The notes under the pieces were generated by a model, which was given only the letters and a program-made list of their open reading frames with translations, was not told the origin of the DNA and ran no database searches. From contig CAJNBS010000002.1 in assembly GCA_905221065.1 (NCBI GenBank), forward strand, positions 1-64,000: 64,000 nucleotides of DNA. Direction: 5' to 3'. Source of the stretch: a bacterium (GTDB taxonomy: Bacteria > Bacillota > Bacilli > Lactobacillales > Streptococcaceae). Below, one piece after another: positions 37,152 to 46,977 of this stretch. Position 1 is the stretch's first letter. Every line of letters starts with the position of its first letter. The position numbers and the translations under genes were made by a program.

Positions 37152-37718
37152 ATGCAAGAATTTATTCAAACCTACCTCAATAAGCTTGATCTAACAGCGA
37201 TTATCGAGAATCTCTTGACCAAGCTACTTTCTCTTTTATTCCTGTTTTTGCTCTTTTATATAGCTAAGAAACTGCTTCATACCATGGTGCAGAGAATTGT
37301 TAAACCTTCTCTAAAAATGTCTCGCCATGATGTCGGGCGTCAGAAAACCATCTCACGTCTGTTAGAAAATGTGTTTAATTATACCCTTTATTTCTTTTTG
37401 CTTTACTGCATTTTGTCGATTTTAGGGTTACCAGTTTCTAGTTTGCTGGCAGGTGCTGGGATCGCTGGGGTGGCTATTGGGATGGGAGCCCAAGGTTTTC
37501 TGTCTGATGTTATCAATGGCTTCTTCATCCTCTTTGAACGTCAACTGGATGTGGGAGATGAGGTTGTTCTGACAAATGGGCCTATTACTGTATCGGGCAA
37601 GGTTGTCAGCGTCGGTATTCGAACAACGCAACTCAGAGGAGAAGACCAGGTTCTGCACTTCGTTCCCAATCGGAATATCACCGTCGTCAGCAATTTCTCT
37701 CGGACAGACCAGGCCTGA
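37152..37718 (+). CDS. Small MscS-family mechanosensitive channel
   Basis: The 188-residue product has two N-terminal membrane spans, the glycine/alanine-rich pore helix LAGAGIAGVAIGMGAQGFLSDV (about residues 97-118, abbreviated), and the start of the beta domain (DVGDEVVLTNGPITVSGKVV). It ends soon after the beta domain and lacks the C-terminal alpha/beta vestibule of the 286-residue E. coli MscS. I cannot tell whether this short form is normal for the group. It should act as an osmotic release valve if functional. Confidence 0.8.
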   Translation: MQEFIQTYLNKLDLTAIIENLLTKLLSLLFLFLLFYIAKKLLHTMVQRIVKPSLKMSRHDVGRQKTISRLLENVFNYTLYFFLLYCILSILGLPVSSLLAGAGIAGVAIGMGAQGFLSDVINGFFILFERQLDVGDEVVLTNGPITVSGKVVSVGIRTTQLRGEDQVLHFVPNRNITVVSNFSRTDQA

Positions 37719-37734
37719 AATTTTAGCAGATTTA

Positions 37735-37743
37735 TGGTACAAT
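37735..37743 (+). promoter_or_regulatory. Extended -10 promoter (TGGTACAAT) of the corA-like gene
   Basis: TG at 37735-37736 and TACAAT at 37738-37743 precede the ATG at 37770 by 26 nt, with AAAGGAGAG between. Confidence 0.6.
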
Positions 37744-37769
37744 AGAAAGAGTTTGGTAAAGGAGAGAAG

Positions 37770-38678
37770 ATGTTTTTAGAAAAACAGTTGGGCAATGGCT
37801 GTACCTGGATTGACCTAGATTTGGACAAGTTGAAAAAACTAGAGGACCTTTCTGAAATCTACGGTTTGGACAAGGAAACCATTGAGTACGCACTGGATAG
37901 GAATGAGCGAGCCCACATGGATTATCACCGTGAAAATGGGACTGTAACCTTTATCTACAATGTCTTGAACTTGAAAAAGGACAAGGAATATTACGAAGCC
38001 TTTCCCATGACCTTTATCGTGGAGCATCGTCGCCTGATTACCATTAGTAATACCAAGAATGCTTATGTCATTGAACAGATGGCCCGTTATCTAGACAGTC
38101 ATGACACGCTTTCGATTTACAAGTTTCTCTTTGCCAGTCTGGAAATCATCAGCAATGCCTACTATCCTGTCATCGAGCAGATGGACAAGAGTAAGGATGA
38201 GGTCAATGGCCTATTGCGCCAGCGAACGACTAAGAAAAACCTCTTTGCCCTTTCCGACTTGGAGACCGGTATGGTTTACCTTACTGCGGCTGCCAAGCAA
38301 AATCGCATGTTGCTGGAACATATCCAAGGGCATGCCCTCTATCGCAGTTTTAACGAGATTGAGAGAGAACAGTTTGATGACGCCATGATTGAGGCTCATC
38401 AGCTGGTATCCATGACAGACTTGATTTCTCAAGTCCTCCAACAACTATCAGCATCTTACAACAATATCCTAAACAATAATCTGAATGATAATTTGACAAC
38501 CTTGACCATCATTTCAGTCTTGCTAGCCGTTCTGGCAGTCGTGACAGGTTTTTTCGGAATGAATGTTCCCCTACCTTTAACGGATGAGCCCCATGCTTGG
38601 CTCTACATCAGCTTGGCTAGTGCAGGTTTGTGGATTGTCCTGTCATTACTACTAAGGAAAATTGCGAAAAAAAGTTAA
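37770..38678 (+). CDS. corA: CorA-family divalent metal transporter
   Basis: The 302-residue protein has a large cytoplasmic N-terminal domain rich in helices, then two C-terminal membrane spans with the signature GMN motif (FFGMNVPLP, near residue 264). CorA proteins carry Mg2+ or, in some subfamilies, other divalent metals, as pentamers. The symbol denotes the family; the metal is not proven. The next gene begins 14 nt after its stop. Confidence 0.85.
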   Translation: MFLEKQLGNGCTWIDLDLDKLKKLEDLSEIYGLDKETIEYALDRNERAHMDYHRENGTVTFIYNVLNLKKDKEYYEAFPMTFIVEHRRLITISNTKNAYVIEQMARYLDSHDTLSIYKFLFASLEIISNAYYPVIEQMDKSKDEVNGLLRQRTTKKNLFALSDLETGMVYLTAAAKQNRMLLEHIQGHALYRSFNEIEREQFDDAMIEAHQLVSMTDLISQVLQQLSASYNNILNNNLNDNLTTLTIISVLLAVLAVVTGFFGMNVPLPLTDEPHAWLYISLASAGLWIVLSLLLRKIAKKS

Positions 38679-38692
38679 GAAAAGGAGCCAGA

Positions 38693-39220
38693 ATGGCGAT
38701 TGAAAATTACATGCCAGATTTTGCTGTGGAAGCAGTCTATGATCTGACAGTCCCAAGCCTGCAGGCGCAGGGAATCAAGGCTGTTTTGGTCGATTTGGAC
38801 AATACCCTCATCGCTTGGAACAACCCTGATGGGACGCCAGAGATGAAGCAATGGCTACATGACCTTCGGGACGCGGGCATTCGCATTATCGTAGTCTCAA
38901 ATAACACAAAAAAACGGGTTCAACGTGCAGTTGAGAAATTTGGGATTGACTACGTTTATTGGGCTTTGAAGCCCTTCACATTTGGGATTGACCGTGCCAT
39001 GAAGGAATTTCACTATGAGAAAAGTGAAGTGGTCATGGTTGGCGACCAGCTCATGACAGATATTCGAGCAGCTCACCGTGCTGGCATTCGCTCGATTTTA
39101 GTCAAACCCTTGGTCCAACATGACTCGATCAAAACGCAGATTAACCGAGCTCGTGAGCGTCGTGTGATGCGAAAAATCACTGAAAAGTACGGACCGATTA
39201 CATATAAAAAAGGAATTTAA
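38693..39220 (+). CDS. yqeG: YqeG family HAD-IIIA phosphatase
   Basis: The start at 38693 has AAAGGAG six nt before it. The 175-residue product has the HAD nucleophile motif VDLDNTLIAW, VVSNNTKKRV (motif II) and VGDQLMTDI (motif IV). It is a small HAD phosphatase of unknown substrate. It lies 2 nt before yqeH, the first link of a conserved Firmicute cluster concerned with ribosome assembly and NAD metabolism. Confidence 0.9.
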   Translation: MAIENYMPDFAVEAVYDLTVPSLQAQGIKAVLVDLDNTLIAWNNPDGTPEMKQWLHDLRDAGIRIIVVSNNTKKRVQRAVEKFGIDYVYWALKPFTFGIDRAMKEFHYEKSEVVMVGDQLMTDIRAAHRAGIRSILVKPLVQHDSIKTQINRARERRVMRKITEKYGPITYKKGI

Positions 39221-39222
39221 CT

Positions 39223-40329
39223 ATGGAAGAAATTCTCTGTATTGGTTGTGGAGCAACCATTCAGACGACAGACAAGGCTGGACTTGGATTTACCCCCCAG
39301 TCGGCACTTGAAAAAGGCTTGGAGACTGGCGAAGTCTATTGCCAACGCTGTTTCCGTCTCCGCCACTATAATGAGATCACGGATGTCCAGTTGACAGACG
39401 ATGATTTCCTCAAGCTCTTACACGAGGTGGGAGACAGTGATGCCTTAGTAGTTAATGTCATTGATATCTTTGACTTTAATGGCTCTGTTATCCCAGGCTT
39501 ACCACGTTTTGTATCAGGCAATGATGTCCTCTTGGTAGGAAATAAAAAAGATATCCTGCCCAAGTCAGTTAAACCGGGTAAGATTAGCCAGTGGCTCATG
39601 GAGCGTGCCCACGAAGAAGGTCTTCGTCCAGTCGATGTCGTCCTAACTTCGGCACAAAACAAGCATGCCATTAAGGAAGTCATTGACAAAATCGAGCACT
39701 ACCGTAAGGGCCGTGATGTCTATGTAGTTGGGGTGACCAACGTTGGAAAATCAACCCTTATCAATGCTATTATCCAAGAAATCACGGGTGACCAGAATGT
39801 CATTACGACTTCGCGTTTCCCAGGGACAACCTTGGACAAGATTGAGATTCCGCTTGACGACGGCTCTTATATCTACGATACGCCGGGAATTATCCACCGT
39901 CACCAGATGGCTCATTACTTGACGGCTAAAAACCTCAAGTATGTCAGCCCTAAAAAGGAAATCAAGCCTAAAACCTATCAGCTTAATCCCGAGCAAACCC
40001 TGTTTTTAGGTGGTTTGGGACGCTTTGACTTCATTGCAGGAGAAAAACAAGGTTTCACAGCCTTCTTTGATAATGAACTTAAATTGCATCGTACCAAGCT
40101 AGAAGGCGCTAGTGCTTTCTATGAAAAGCACGTTGGAACACTTCTGACACCACCAAATAGTAAGGAAAAAGAAGATTTCCCAAAACTAGTCCAACATGTC
40201 TTTAATATTAAGGACAAGACAGATCTAGTCATCTCAGGACTAGGCTGGATCCGCGTAACAGGCACCGCCAAAGTCGCCGTCTGGGCACCAGAAGGCGTTG
40301 CCGTCGTCACACGAAAAGCAATTATTTAA
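39223..40329 (+). CDS. yqeH: YqeH, circularly permuted ribosome-assembly GTPase
   Basis: The 368-residue protein begins with a zinc finger (CIGCGATIQ ... CQRCF). Its GTPase motifs then come in permuted order: NKKD (G4, about residue 107) before GVTNVGKSTLIN (G1, about 174) and DTPG (G3, about 227). YqeH/RbgC-type GTPases aid 30S subunit assembly. The C-terminal part binds RNA or protein partners. Zinc and GTPase motifs look complete. Confidence 0.95.
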   Translation: MEEILCIGCGATIQTTDKAGLGFTPQSALEKGLETGEVYCQRCFRLRHYNEITDVQLTDDDFLKLLHEVGDSDALVVNVIDIFDFNGSVIPGLPRFVSGNDVLLVGNKKDILPKSVKPGKISQWLMERAHEEGLRPVDVVLTSAQNKHAIKEVIDKIEHYRKGRDVYVVGVTNVGKSTLINAIIQEITGDQNVITTSRFPGTTLDKIEIPLDDGSYIYDTPGIIHRHQMAHYLTAKNLKYVSPKKEIKPKTYQLNPEQTLFLGGLGRFDFIAGEKQGFTAFFDNELKLHRTKLEGASAFYEKHVGTLLTPPNSKEKEDFPKLVQHVFNIKDKTDLVISGLGWIRVTGTAKVAVWAPEGVAVVTRKAII

Positions 40330-40367
40330 AACAAAATCGCTGAGCGAACAAAGTGAGCTCATACAGA

Positions 40368-40521
40368 GATAGTTATTGCCGTGGTGTCTTGCCAATCTGT
40401 AGATTGGCAAGGGACACAATTGAGACCAAGGCTCAATTGTGAGGTCAGGAAATCCATTTTTCAAAGATGAGATCTTTGGAAAATTAGTTCCGACCGTTCC
40501 TCACCACCTAAAATAACTATC
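40368..40521 (+). other. Multi-branched palindromic intergenic element before yhbY (possible leader RNA or mobile repeat)
   Basis: Four nested or adjacent helices can be drawn. The outer stem is GATAGTTAT (40368-40376) with ATAACTATC (40513-40521), continued by GTGGTG (40381-40386) with CACCAC (40502-40507). Inside are a 10-bp hairpin at 40389-40410, a 10-bp hairpin at 40415-40441, and a long arm at 40443-40495 (GGTCaGGAA with TTCCGACC, tipped by a 12-bp hairpin at 40457-40483). The arrangement looks like a four-way junction. It ends about 20 nt before the yhbY ATG. I do not recognise it as a known riboswitch, and it could instead be a repeat of the SPRITE or RUP kind. Confidence 0.7.
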
Positions 40522-40541
40522 AAAAAAACAAGGAAGAAATT

Positions 40542-40853
40542 ATGTCATTAACATCAAAACAACGTGCCTTCCTCAACAGCCAGGCACACACCCTCAAACC
40601 CATCATCCAAATCGGGAAAAATGGTCTCAACGACCAAATCAAAACCAGCGTTCGTCAAGCTCTTGACGCTCGCGAATTGATTAAAGTAACGCTCTTGCAA
40701 AATACAGATGAAAATATCCACGAAGTAGCTGAAATCTTGGAAGAAGAAATCGGTGTGGATACAGTCCAAAAAATCGGACGCATCTTGATCTTGTTTAAAC
40801 AGTCTAGCAAGAAAGAGAATCGCAAGATTTCTAAAAAAGTCAAAGAAATATAG
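40542..40853 (+). CDS. yhbY: YhbY, CRM-domain RNA-binding protein
   Basis: The 103-residue protein is a single CRM domain: LTSKQRAFLNSQAH, then the GxxG-like IGKNGLND loop, and a C-terminal IGRILILFKQS strand. YhbY-type proteins bind pre-50S particles. A basic tail (KKENRKISKKVKEI) should add RNA affinity. It sits between yqeH and nadD as in many Firmicutes. AAGGAAG precedes the ATG. Confidence 0.93.
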   Translation: MSLTSKQRAFLNSQAHTLKPIIQIGKNGLNDQIKTSVRQALDARELIKVTLLQNTDENIHEVAEILEEEIGVDTVQKIGRILILFKQSSKKENRKISKKVKEI

Positions 40854-40904
40854 AAAAACTACTCCAAATAACTGTTTTTACAGATAAATAAAGGAGACTA
40901 GCCT

Positions 40905-41534
40905 ATGGCAATCGAACTATTGACTCCCTTTACCAAGGTAGAGTTGGAGCCAGAAATCAAGGAGAAAAAACGCAAACAAGTCGGGATTTTAGGGGGAAAT
41001 TTTAACCCTGTTCACAATGCCCATCTTGTTGTGGCGGACCAAGTACGACAACAGTTAGGACTGGACCAGGTCCTGCTTATGCCTGAATACCAACCACCTC
41101 ATGTAGATAAAAAGGAAACCATCCCCGAGCACCATCGGCTCAAGATGCTTGAGTTGGCGATTGAGGGGACTGAAGGTCTGGACATTGAAACCATTGAGTT
41201 AGAGCGTAAGGGCATTTCCTACACCTACGACACCATGAAGATTTTGACAGAGCAATATCCAGATACGGATTATTACTTCATTATCGGGGCTGATATGGTG
41301 GACTATCTGCCTAAATGGTACCGAATTGATGAGTTGGTCGACATGGTTCAGTTTGTTGGAGTTCAGCGTCCGCGCTACAAGGCTGGAACTTCCTATCCAG
41401 TTATCTGGGTGGATGTGCCTCTCATGGACATCTCGTCCAGCATGGTGCGTGACTTCCTTGCCCAAGGTCGGAAACCTAACTTTCTCCTACCTCAGCCAGT
41501 GCTAGACTACATCGAGAAGGAGGGGCTTTACTGA
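40905..41534 (+). CDS. nadD: NadD, nicotinate-nucleotide adenylyltransferase
   Basis: The 209-residue protein has [15 protein letters not shown] (nucleotide-binding loop with the H-x-x-H element) and DISSSMVRD near the C-terminus, the two signatures of this family. It makes deamido-NAD from nicotinate mononucleotide and ATP. About 27 N-terminal residues precede the first strand, longer than in many NadD proteins but usual for streptococci as far as I recall. The stop overlaps the yqeK start by 1 base. Confidence 0.94.
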   Translation: MAIELLTPFTKVELEPEIKEKKRKQVGILGGNFNPVHNAHLVVADQVRQQLGLDQVLLMPEYQPPHVDKKETIPEHHRLKMLELAIEGTEGLDIETIELERKGISYTYDTMKILTEQYPDTDYYFIIGADMVDYLPKWYRIDELVDMVQFVGVQRPRYKAGTSYPVIWVDVPLMDISSSMVRDFLAQGRKPNFLLPQPVLDYIEKEGLY

Positions 41535-42127
41535 TGGCATACCAAGACTATATCAACTGTTCCCGTGAGATTTTGTTGGAAAGAATGGCAGAGCTTCTAC
41601 CTGAAAAACGTTTAACCCATTGTTTGGGGGTGGAGAGTGCAGCCATAGAACTTGCCCAACGATTCGGTGTGGATACTGAGAAGGCTGGCTTAGCAGGACT
41701 TCTTCATGACTATGCTAAGAAGTTGTTAGATCAGGAATTTCTGGATTTGATTGACCGTTATCAACTAGACTCTAATCTCAAAAATTGGGGCAATAATGTC
41801 TGGCATGGCATGGTTGGCATCTACAAGATTCAGGAAGATTTGGATTTACATGATCCAGAAATTCTGCGAGCTATTGAAATCCATACAGTCGGGGCTGGTC
41901 AGATGACTGATCTTGATAAGGTTATCTATGTTGCAGACTATATCGAGCACAATCGTGCCTTTCCAGGAGTGGACGTGGCGCGTGAGATTGCAAGTTTGTC
42001 ACTTAATAAGGCAGTGGCCTATGAAACAGCTCGTACTGTGGAGCATCTAGCTCATCAGGGATTCCCCATCTATCCCCAAACCCTTGAAACCTATAACGCC
42101 TTTGTACACTATTTGAAAGAGGACTAA
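41534..42127 (+). CDS. yqeK: YqeK, HD-domain Ap4A hydrolase
   Basis: The 197-residue protein has the HD metal motif: H near residue 29 (THCLGVE), HD in LLHDYAK and a later D in VADYIEHNR. YqeK enzymes cleave diadenosine tetraphosphate symmetrically to ADP. It is fused tightly to nadD in the operon (ATG shares a base with the nadD stop). Confidence 0.92.
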   Translation: MAYQDYINCSREILLERMAELLPEKRLTHCLGVESAAIELAQRFGVDTEKAGLAGLLHDYAKKLLDQEFLDLIDRYQLDSNLKNWGNNVWHGMVGIYKIQEDLDLHDPEILRAIEIHTVGAGQMTDLDKVIYVADYIEHNRAFPGVDVAREIASLSLNKAVAYETARTVEHLAHQGFPIYPQTLETYNAFVHYLKED

Positions 42128-42628
42128 ATGAAGACGGCTTTTATAATCATCGATGTTCAGAATATTTTAGTGGAAACCGGTTTTCAGACAAATAGTCTAT
42201 TGGAAAAAATTTCTTATTTACAAAACCAGGCTAGAAGCAAGAATATCGAAATTATTTATGTTCAACATATTGAGAACTCTGAAGCTCAAACATCAGAAGA
42301 TTGGCAGTTATCTGAGCTTTTAAATCGAAAACCTAATGAAAAGGTCTTTCAGAAGAAGTATAACAGTATTTTCAAAGAAACTGGTTTAAAAGAATACTTG
42401 GATAAACAGGGGGTTGAAAAATTAGTTTTATGTGGTATGCAGACAGAATATTGTGTGGATACCTCTGTCAAGGTTGCTTTTGAATATGGCTATCAGCTTA
42501 TTATTCCAGAAGGAACTTGCACAACGTTTGATGGGAAAGACATTTCAGCAGAAACGATAAATGAATTTTATGAGGGCATTTGGGAGGGGCGCTTTGCAGA
42601 TGTCCTAGATTATAAACATATTTTCTAG
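42128..42628 (+). CDS. Isochorismatase-family cysteine hydrolase
   Basis: The 166-residue protein has the catalytic Asp in FIIIDVQN, a Lys in FQKKYNS and the nucleophile Cys in GMQTEYCVDTSV. The family includes nicotinamidases and isochorismatases. The setting next to nadD hints at nicotinamide use, but the substrate pocket cannot be read from sequence. It starts directly after the yqeK stop. Confidence 0.85.
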   Translation: MKTAFIIIDVQNILVETGFQTNSLLEKISYLQNQARSKNIEIIYVQHIENSEAQTSEDWQLSELLNRKPNEKVFQKKYNSIFKETGLKEYLDKQGVEKLVLCGMQTEYCVDTSVKVAFEYGYQLIIPEGTCTTFDGKDISAETINEFYEGIWEGRFADVLDYKHIF

Positions 42629-42640
42629 AAAGAGGACTAA

Positions 42641-42994
<354 letters not shown>

Positions 42995-43000
42995 AAGATG

Positions 43001-43029
43001 AACTCAGTTGCAGTCAACTGGGTTTCTTT
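43001..43029 (+). terminator. Terminator after rsfS
   Basis: AACTCAGTTG at 43001-43010 pairs with CAACTGGGTT at 43015-43024 (one G-T pair), loop CAGT, followed by TCTTTG. It closes the conserved cluster. Confidence 0.75.
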
Positions 43030-43104
43030 GCTTATTTTAGAAAAAATTGATTGAAAGGTAAAGGGCGAGTGGTGTTTGCCATGGAGGCTCTTGGTATCAT
43101 GATT

Positions 43105-43845
43105 ATGGCAACTTATGAAACCTTTGCAGCGGTCTATGATGCGGTCATGGACGACAGTTTATACGATAAATGGACGGATTTTTCTCTGCGTCATTTGCCT
43201 AAGACCAAGGAGAGAAAGAAACTCTTGGAGCTGGCTTGTGGAACAGGCATCCAGTCTGTCCGTTTTTCTCAGGCTGGTTTTGATGTGACTGGACTTGATT
43301 TAAGTGCGGATATGCTGAAGATTGCGGAGAAGAGAGCGGCTTCAGCCAAGCAAAAGATTGATTTTATTGAAGGCAATATGCTGGATTTGTCCAAGGTAGG
43401 TCAATATGATTTTGTTACGTGTTATTCGGACTCAATCTGCTACATGCAGGATGAGGTGGAAGTAGGGGACGTCTTTAAGGAAGTGTATAATGCTCTTAAT
43501 GAAGACGGAGTTTTTATCTTTGACGTGCATTCGACCTACCAGACGGATGAGGTTTTTCCAGGCTATTCCTATCATGAAAATGCGGAAGATTTCGCCATGC
43601 TCTGGGATACCTACGAGGATGCGACGCCTCACTCCATCGTGCATGAGCTGACCTTCTTTATCAAGGAAGCGGATGGTTCCTTTAGTCGCCACGATGAAGT
43701 GCATGAGGAGCGGACCTATGAGGTCTTGACCTATGATATTTTGTTGGAACAGGCTGGATTCAAGTCTTTCAAACTCTATGCAGACTTTGAGGACAAGGAG
43801 CCAACAGAGACAAGTACCCGTTGGTTTTTTGTGTGTGAGAAGTAA
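43105..43845 (+). CDS. Class I SAM-dependent methyltransferase
   Basis: Starting at ATG 43105 gives 246 residues (MATYETFAAVYDAVMDD), which fits the family best. ATGs at 43099 and 43081 are also in frame, and GGAGG at 43083-43087 is better spaced for 43099. The SAM-binding motif is LLELACGTGIQSV, followed by GLDLSADML and EGNMLDL. The substrate is unknown. In relatives this gene is followed directly by tmcAL; here the NACHT gene lies between. Confidence 0.85.
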   Translation: MATYETFAAVYDAVMDDSLYDKWTDFSLRHLPKTKERKKLLELACGTGIQSVRFSQAGFDVTGLDLSADMLKIAEKRAASAKQKIDFIEGNMLDLSKVGQYDFVTCYSDSICYMQDEVEVGDVFKEVYNALNEDGVFIFDVHSTYQTDEVFPGYSYHENAEDFAMLWDTYEDATPHSIVHELTFFIKEADGSFSRHDEVHEERTYEVLTYDILLEQAGFKSFKLYADFEDKEPTETSTRWFFVCEK

Positions 43846-43885
43846 ACCAAATATTGTTAATCTTATGCTTAGGAGGTAAGGGAAA

Positions 43886-45697
43886 ATGAATATACCAGTA
43901 CCATTTGGTGATATTCTTGAAAAAGAAGTAATTACCAATATACCTAAAATTTATCAAAAGTTAAAGCAAATTTATAACAACTTACAGTTTAAAACAGAAG
44001 AAGAGTTAGGTGTTGTTTATCAGAATTATTTAAAATTTACATATGATAAATATTCTACTGTAAAAACATTGTTGTATAAAAATGAAGGTAAATTTTTATA
44101 TGATTTTTATGAGCATGTTTATTTAGATGATAATAATTCAGATTTAATAGAAACCACTAACACAGAATTGATTTTTGAAAAAACATCTAACGTTATTTTA
44201 ACAGGAACGGGTGGGATTGGTAAATCAATGCTTGTAAAGCATATTTTTATCAATCAAGTACAACAAGCGACATCAATTCCAGTTTTTATTGAATTAAAAT
44301 CACTTAATGAATCTGATTTTTCAGAAAATGAATTAGTCGATTTTATTTACCAAGAGGTTCAAAATCATCATTTAAATTTAGAAAAGAAATATTTTAAAGC
44401 GACATTAGACGCTGGAAGATATACAATAATTTTTGATGGTTTAGATGAGGTTAATCCTTCAAAACGTTCTTGGTTAGACAAAGAAATTAAAGAATTTGTA
44501 ACGTTATACAATAGCAATAGATATGTTTTGTCGTCAAGACCGTCTGAGGAATTTATTGGTTGGAATCAGTTTGCTGAATATGAGATAAAAAAATTAAATA
44601 AAGAGCAAGCGTTAGCCTTAATTGATAAGTTGAATTACGATGAGAAAGTAAAAAGGCGTTTTTATAGAGAATTAAAGGCCCATTTATATGATACTCATGA
44701 ATCTTTTGCTTCTATCCCACTCCTATTAACAATTATGTTAATGACTTACGAAGCTGGTGCTTCTATTCCAAATAATTTAACTGATTTTTATAATCAGGCC
44801 TTTTATACATTGTACCAAAGACATGATGCATCTAAATCAGGATATAAAAGAGAACTAAAAGCAAAATTAACTCCTGAGGAATTTCGAAATATATTAGCCT
44901 ACATTGGTTTAAAAACATTCTTTGAAGGAAAAGTAGATTTCGATAGAACTACGCTTGATGAAATAATTACTAAATATTGTTTAAAAAATAATCTTGAATT
45001 AAAGACAAATGATATAGTTTATGATGCGACTCATAGTGCTTGCATGATGCTTCAAGAAGGCGTTAGTTTAAAGTTCTCTCACCGTTCATTTCAAGAATAC
45101 TTTGCTGCAGTAGGTGTTAATCAGCTAGATGATAAACTCCAAAAACAGATACTAATTAAGTGGTCTGAAGCAGACAGGAATAATATTGTAGCACATAAAA
45201 CTTTTATGAATGCACTTTTTAAAATACAGAAAGAAAGGACTTACAAAAATTTATGTATTCCAATCATAGAAAGTATGGATGAAAAGTATAGAAGAATGGG
45301 AGATATCACAGAGAAAATTGTTACGTGTTTCAATTACTTTATCTGTAGAAAAGATAGTAGAGAAAACAAATTAGAACTGCATTTTTTACTAACAAAGGAA
45401 GTTAACTTTTATTTTAGCTTGCAATTTTTAATATTTGATAACATAGGAGTTGATATTTTGTCGATAAGTGAATACGAAAGCATTGAAAAATTGGAGGCAA
45501 GTATAGTATCGAATTGGGAGATAGATAAAAGAAAATATTATAATCGATTGACTGAGGTCGAAAAAAATTTAATTAATAAGTGGGTAAATGACTGGTATTT
45601 TCGTAGACACAATTACTTAAAAGAATGGTCAATTAAATTCATTGAGGAAACAACCACTAAAAAACGGAGTCTACAGAATATAATTGATTCAATTTAA
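43886..45697 (+). CDS. NACHT-domain NTPase, candidate anti-phage defence protein
   Basis: The 603-residue protein has a complete STAND/NACHT core: Walker [10 protein letters not shown] (107-115), Walker B FDGLDE (183-188, doubled acidic residues as in NACHT), sensor SSRP near 215 and a later [11 protein letters not shown] block typical of the NACHT helical region (about residue 400). An N-terminal 100-residue helical part and a C-terminal 190-residue region have no domain I recognise. There is no membrane span. Bacterial NACHT proteins (bNACHT) have been shown to protect against phages. The gene is clearly richer in A/T than its neighbours and sits 41 nt after a methyltransferase gene and 24 nt before tmcAL, so it looks inserted into an old operon. 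AGGAGG gives it a strong ribosome site. Confidence 0.88.
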   Translation: MNIPVPFGDILEKEVITNIPKIYQKLKQIYNNLQFKTEEELGVVYQNYLKFTYDKYSTVKTLLYKNEGKFLYDFYEHVYLDDNNSDLIETTNTELIFEKTSNVILTGTGGIGKSMLVKHIFINQVQQATSIPVFIELKSLNESDFSENELVDFIYQEVQNHHLNLEKKYFKATLDAGRYTIIFDGLDEVNPSKRSWLDKEIKEFVTLYNSNRYVLSSRPSEEFIGWNQFAEYEIKKLNKEQALALIDKLNYDEKVKRRFYRELKAHLYDTHESFASIPLLLTIMLMTYEAGASIPNNLTDFYNQAFYTLYQRHDASKSGYKRELKAKLTPEEFRNILAYIGLKTFFEGKVDFDRTTLDEIITKYCLKNNLELKTNDIVYDATHSACMMLQEGVSLKFSHRSFQEYFAAVGVNQLDDKLQKQILIKWSEADRNNIVAHKTFMNALFKIQKERTYKNLCIPIIESMDEKYRRMGDITEKIVTCFNYFICRKDSRENKLELHFLLTKEVNFYFSLQFLIFDNIGVDILSISEYESIEKLEASIVSNWEIDKRKYYNRLTEVEKNLINKWVNDWYFRRHNYLKEWSIKFIEETTTKKRSLQNIIDSI

Positions 45698-45720
45698 TAT
45701 TAAAGAAGTTGGAGATTACT

Positions 45721-46818
45721 ATGACCATCACGGGTATTATCGCGGAGTTCAATCCTTTTCATAATGGCCATAAATACCTGCTGGATCAGGCAGAGGGACT
45801 GAAAATCGTGGCTATGTCTGGGAATTTCATGCAGAGAGGCGAGCCTGCTATCGTAGACAAGTGGACACGAGCCCAGATGGCACTTGAAAATGGCGCTGAT
45901 CTGGTAGTGGAATTGCCCTTTTTAGTCAGTGTTCAGGCGGCGGATTTCTTTGGCCAAGGAGCTGTGGATATCTTGTCTCGCTTGGGGATTGATAGGCTAG
46001 CATTTGGGACGGAGGAAGTTCTGGATTACCAGAAAATCGCTGACTTATACACAGAACAAGGCGCTGATATGGAGAAATTTGTGGAAAATCTTCCTGATTC
46101 TCTTTCTTATCCCCAGAAGACCCAGGCCATGTGGAAGGAATTTGCAGGTCTTGATTTTTCAGGCAATACGCCCAATCATGTTCTTGCTCTTGCTTATGCC
46201 AAGGCGGTTGCAGGACGAAACATCAAGTTGCATCCAATTCAGCGTCGGGGGGCGGGTTACCATTCTGTGGACAAGGATGTGGACTTTGCCTCGGCGACAG
46301 CCCTCCGTCAGTACCAGTCAGATCAAGATTTCTTAGAACGCTTTATGCCTTCTGTTGCCCTCTTTGAGCAGACCAGTAAGGTGAGCTGGGAAGACTATTT
46401 TTCCTTGCTACGCTATCAAATCTTGTCAAATCCAGACCTAACCACCATCTATCAGGTCAATCAAGAAATGGCTGTGCGCATCAAGGAAGCTATCAAGACG
46501 GCTCAGTCTCTAGAAGAATTGGTCGAGGAGGTTGCCACCAAGCGGTACACCAAAGCGCGTGTCAGACGCCTCTTGACCTATATCTTGGTGCAGGCTAGAG
46601 AAAGTTTCTTGCCAGAAGCCATCCATGTTCTTGGTTTTACCGAAAAAGGCAGACAACATCTCAAATCTCTGAAAGGGCAGGTACATTTAGTCAGCCGCAT
46701 AGGTAAAGAGCCTTGGGATAGTATGACGCAAAAGGCAGACCGGATTTACCAACTAGGAAATCCAATCATCGCAGAGCAGAATTTCGGCAGAGTACCGATT
46801 AGAATAGAAAAGAACTAG
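45721..46818 (+). CDS. tmcAL: TmcAL (YlbM-like), tRNA(Met) cytidine acetate ligase
   Basis: The ATG at 45721 has GGAG six nt upstream and gives 365 residues. The N-terminus, [17 protein letters not shown], is the nucleotidyltransferase HxGH motif, followed by [12 protein letters not shown]. The enzyme uses acetate and ATP to make N4-acetylcytidine in the elongator tRNA-Met anticodon. It is followed by a strong terminator, ending the operon. Confidence 0.9.
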   Translation: MTITGIIAEFNPFHNGHKYLLDQAEGLKIVAMSGNFMQRGEPAIVDKWTRAQMALENGADLVVELPFLVSVQAADFFGQGAVDILSRLGIDRLAFGTEEVLDYQKIADLYTEQGADMEKFVENLPDSLSYPQKTQAMWKEFAGLDFSGNTPNHVLALAYAKAVAGRNIKLHPIQRRGAGYHSVDKDVDFASATALRQYQSDQDFLERFMPSVALFEQTSKVSWEDYFSLLRYQILSNPDLTTIYQVNQEMAVRIKEAIKTAQSLEELVEEVATKRYTKARVRRLLTYILVQARESFLPEAIHVLGFTEKGRQHLKSLKGQVHLVSRIGKEPWDSMTQKADRIYQLGNPIIAEQNFGRVPIRIEKN

Positions 46819-46832
46819 AATATGGATAGAAT

Positions 46833-46883
46833 AAAAGAACCTACTAAAAGTTGTTAGGAAACGACTTTTAGTGGGTTCTTTTC
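46833..46883 (+). terminator. Strong terminator after tmcAL
   Basis: A 19-bp stem (46833-46851 with 46864-46882, one G-T pair) with a 12-nt loop ends in a T-rich tail. Confidence 0.85.
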
Positions 46884-46977
46884 TTTGTTGTCCTTTGCTA
46901 TAAAGTATTGAATATTTTATAAATTTGCTCTATTAGAAGCCTTGTTTATTCATTGAAAGCTTCCTTACCATCTATAT

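Noticed and set aside
43432..43938. 168-codon open frame opposite the methyltransferase and the start of the NACHT gene
   Set aside because: It runs against two well-supported genes, and no domain is visible.
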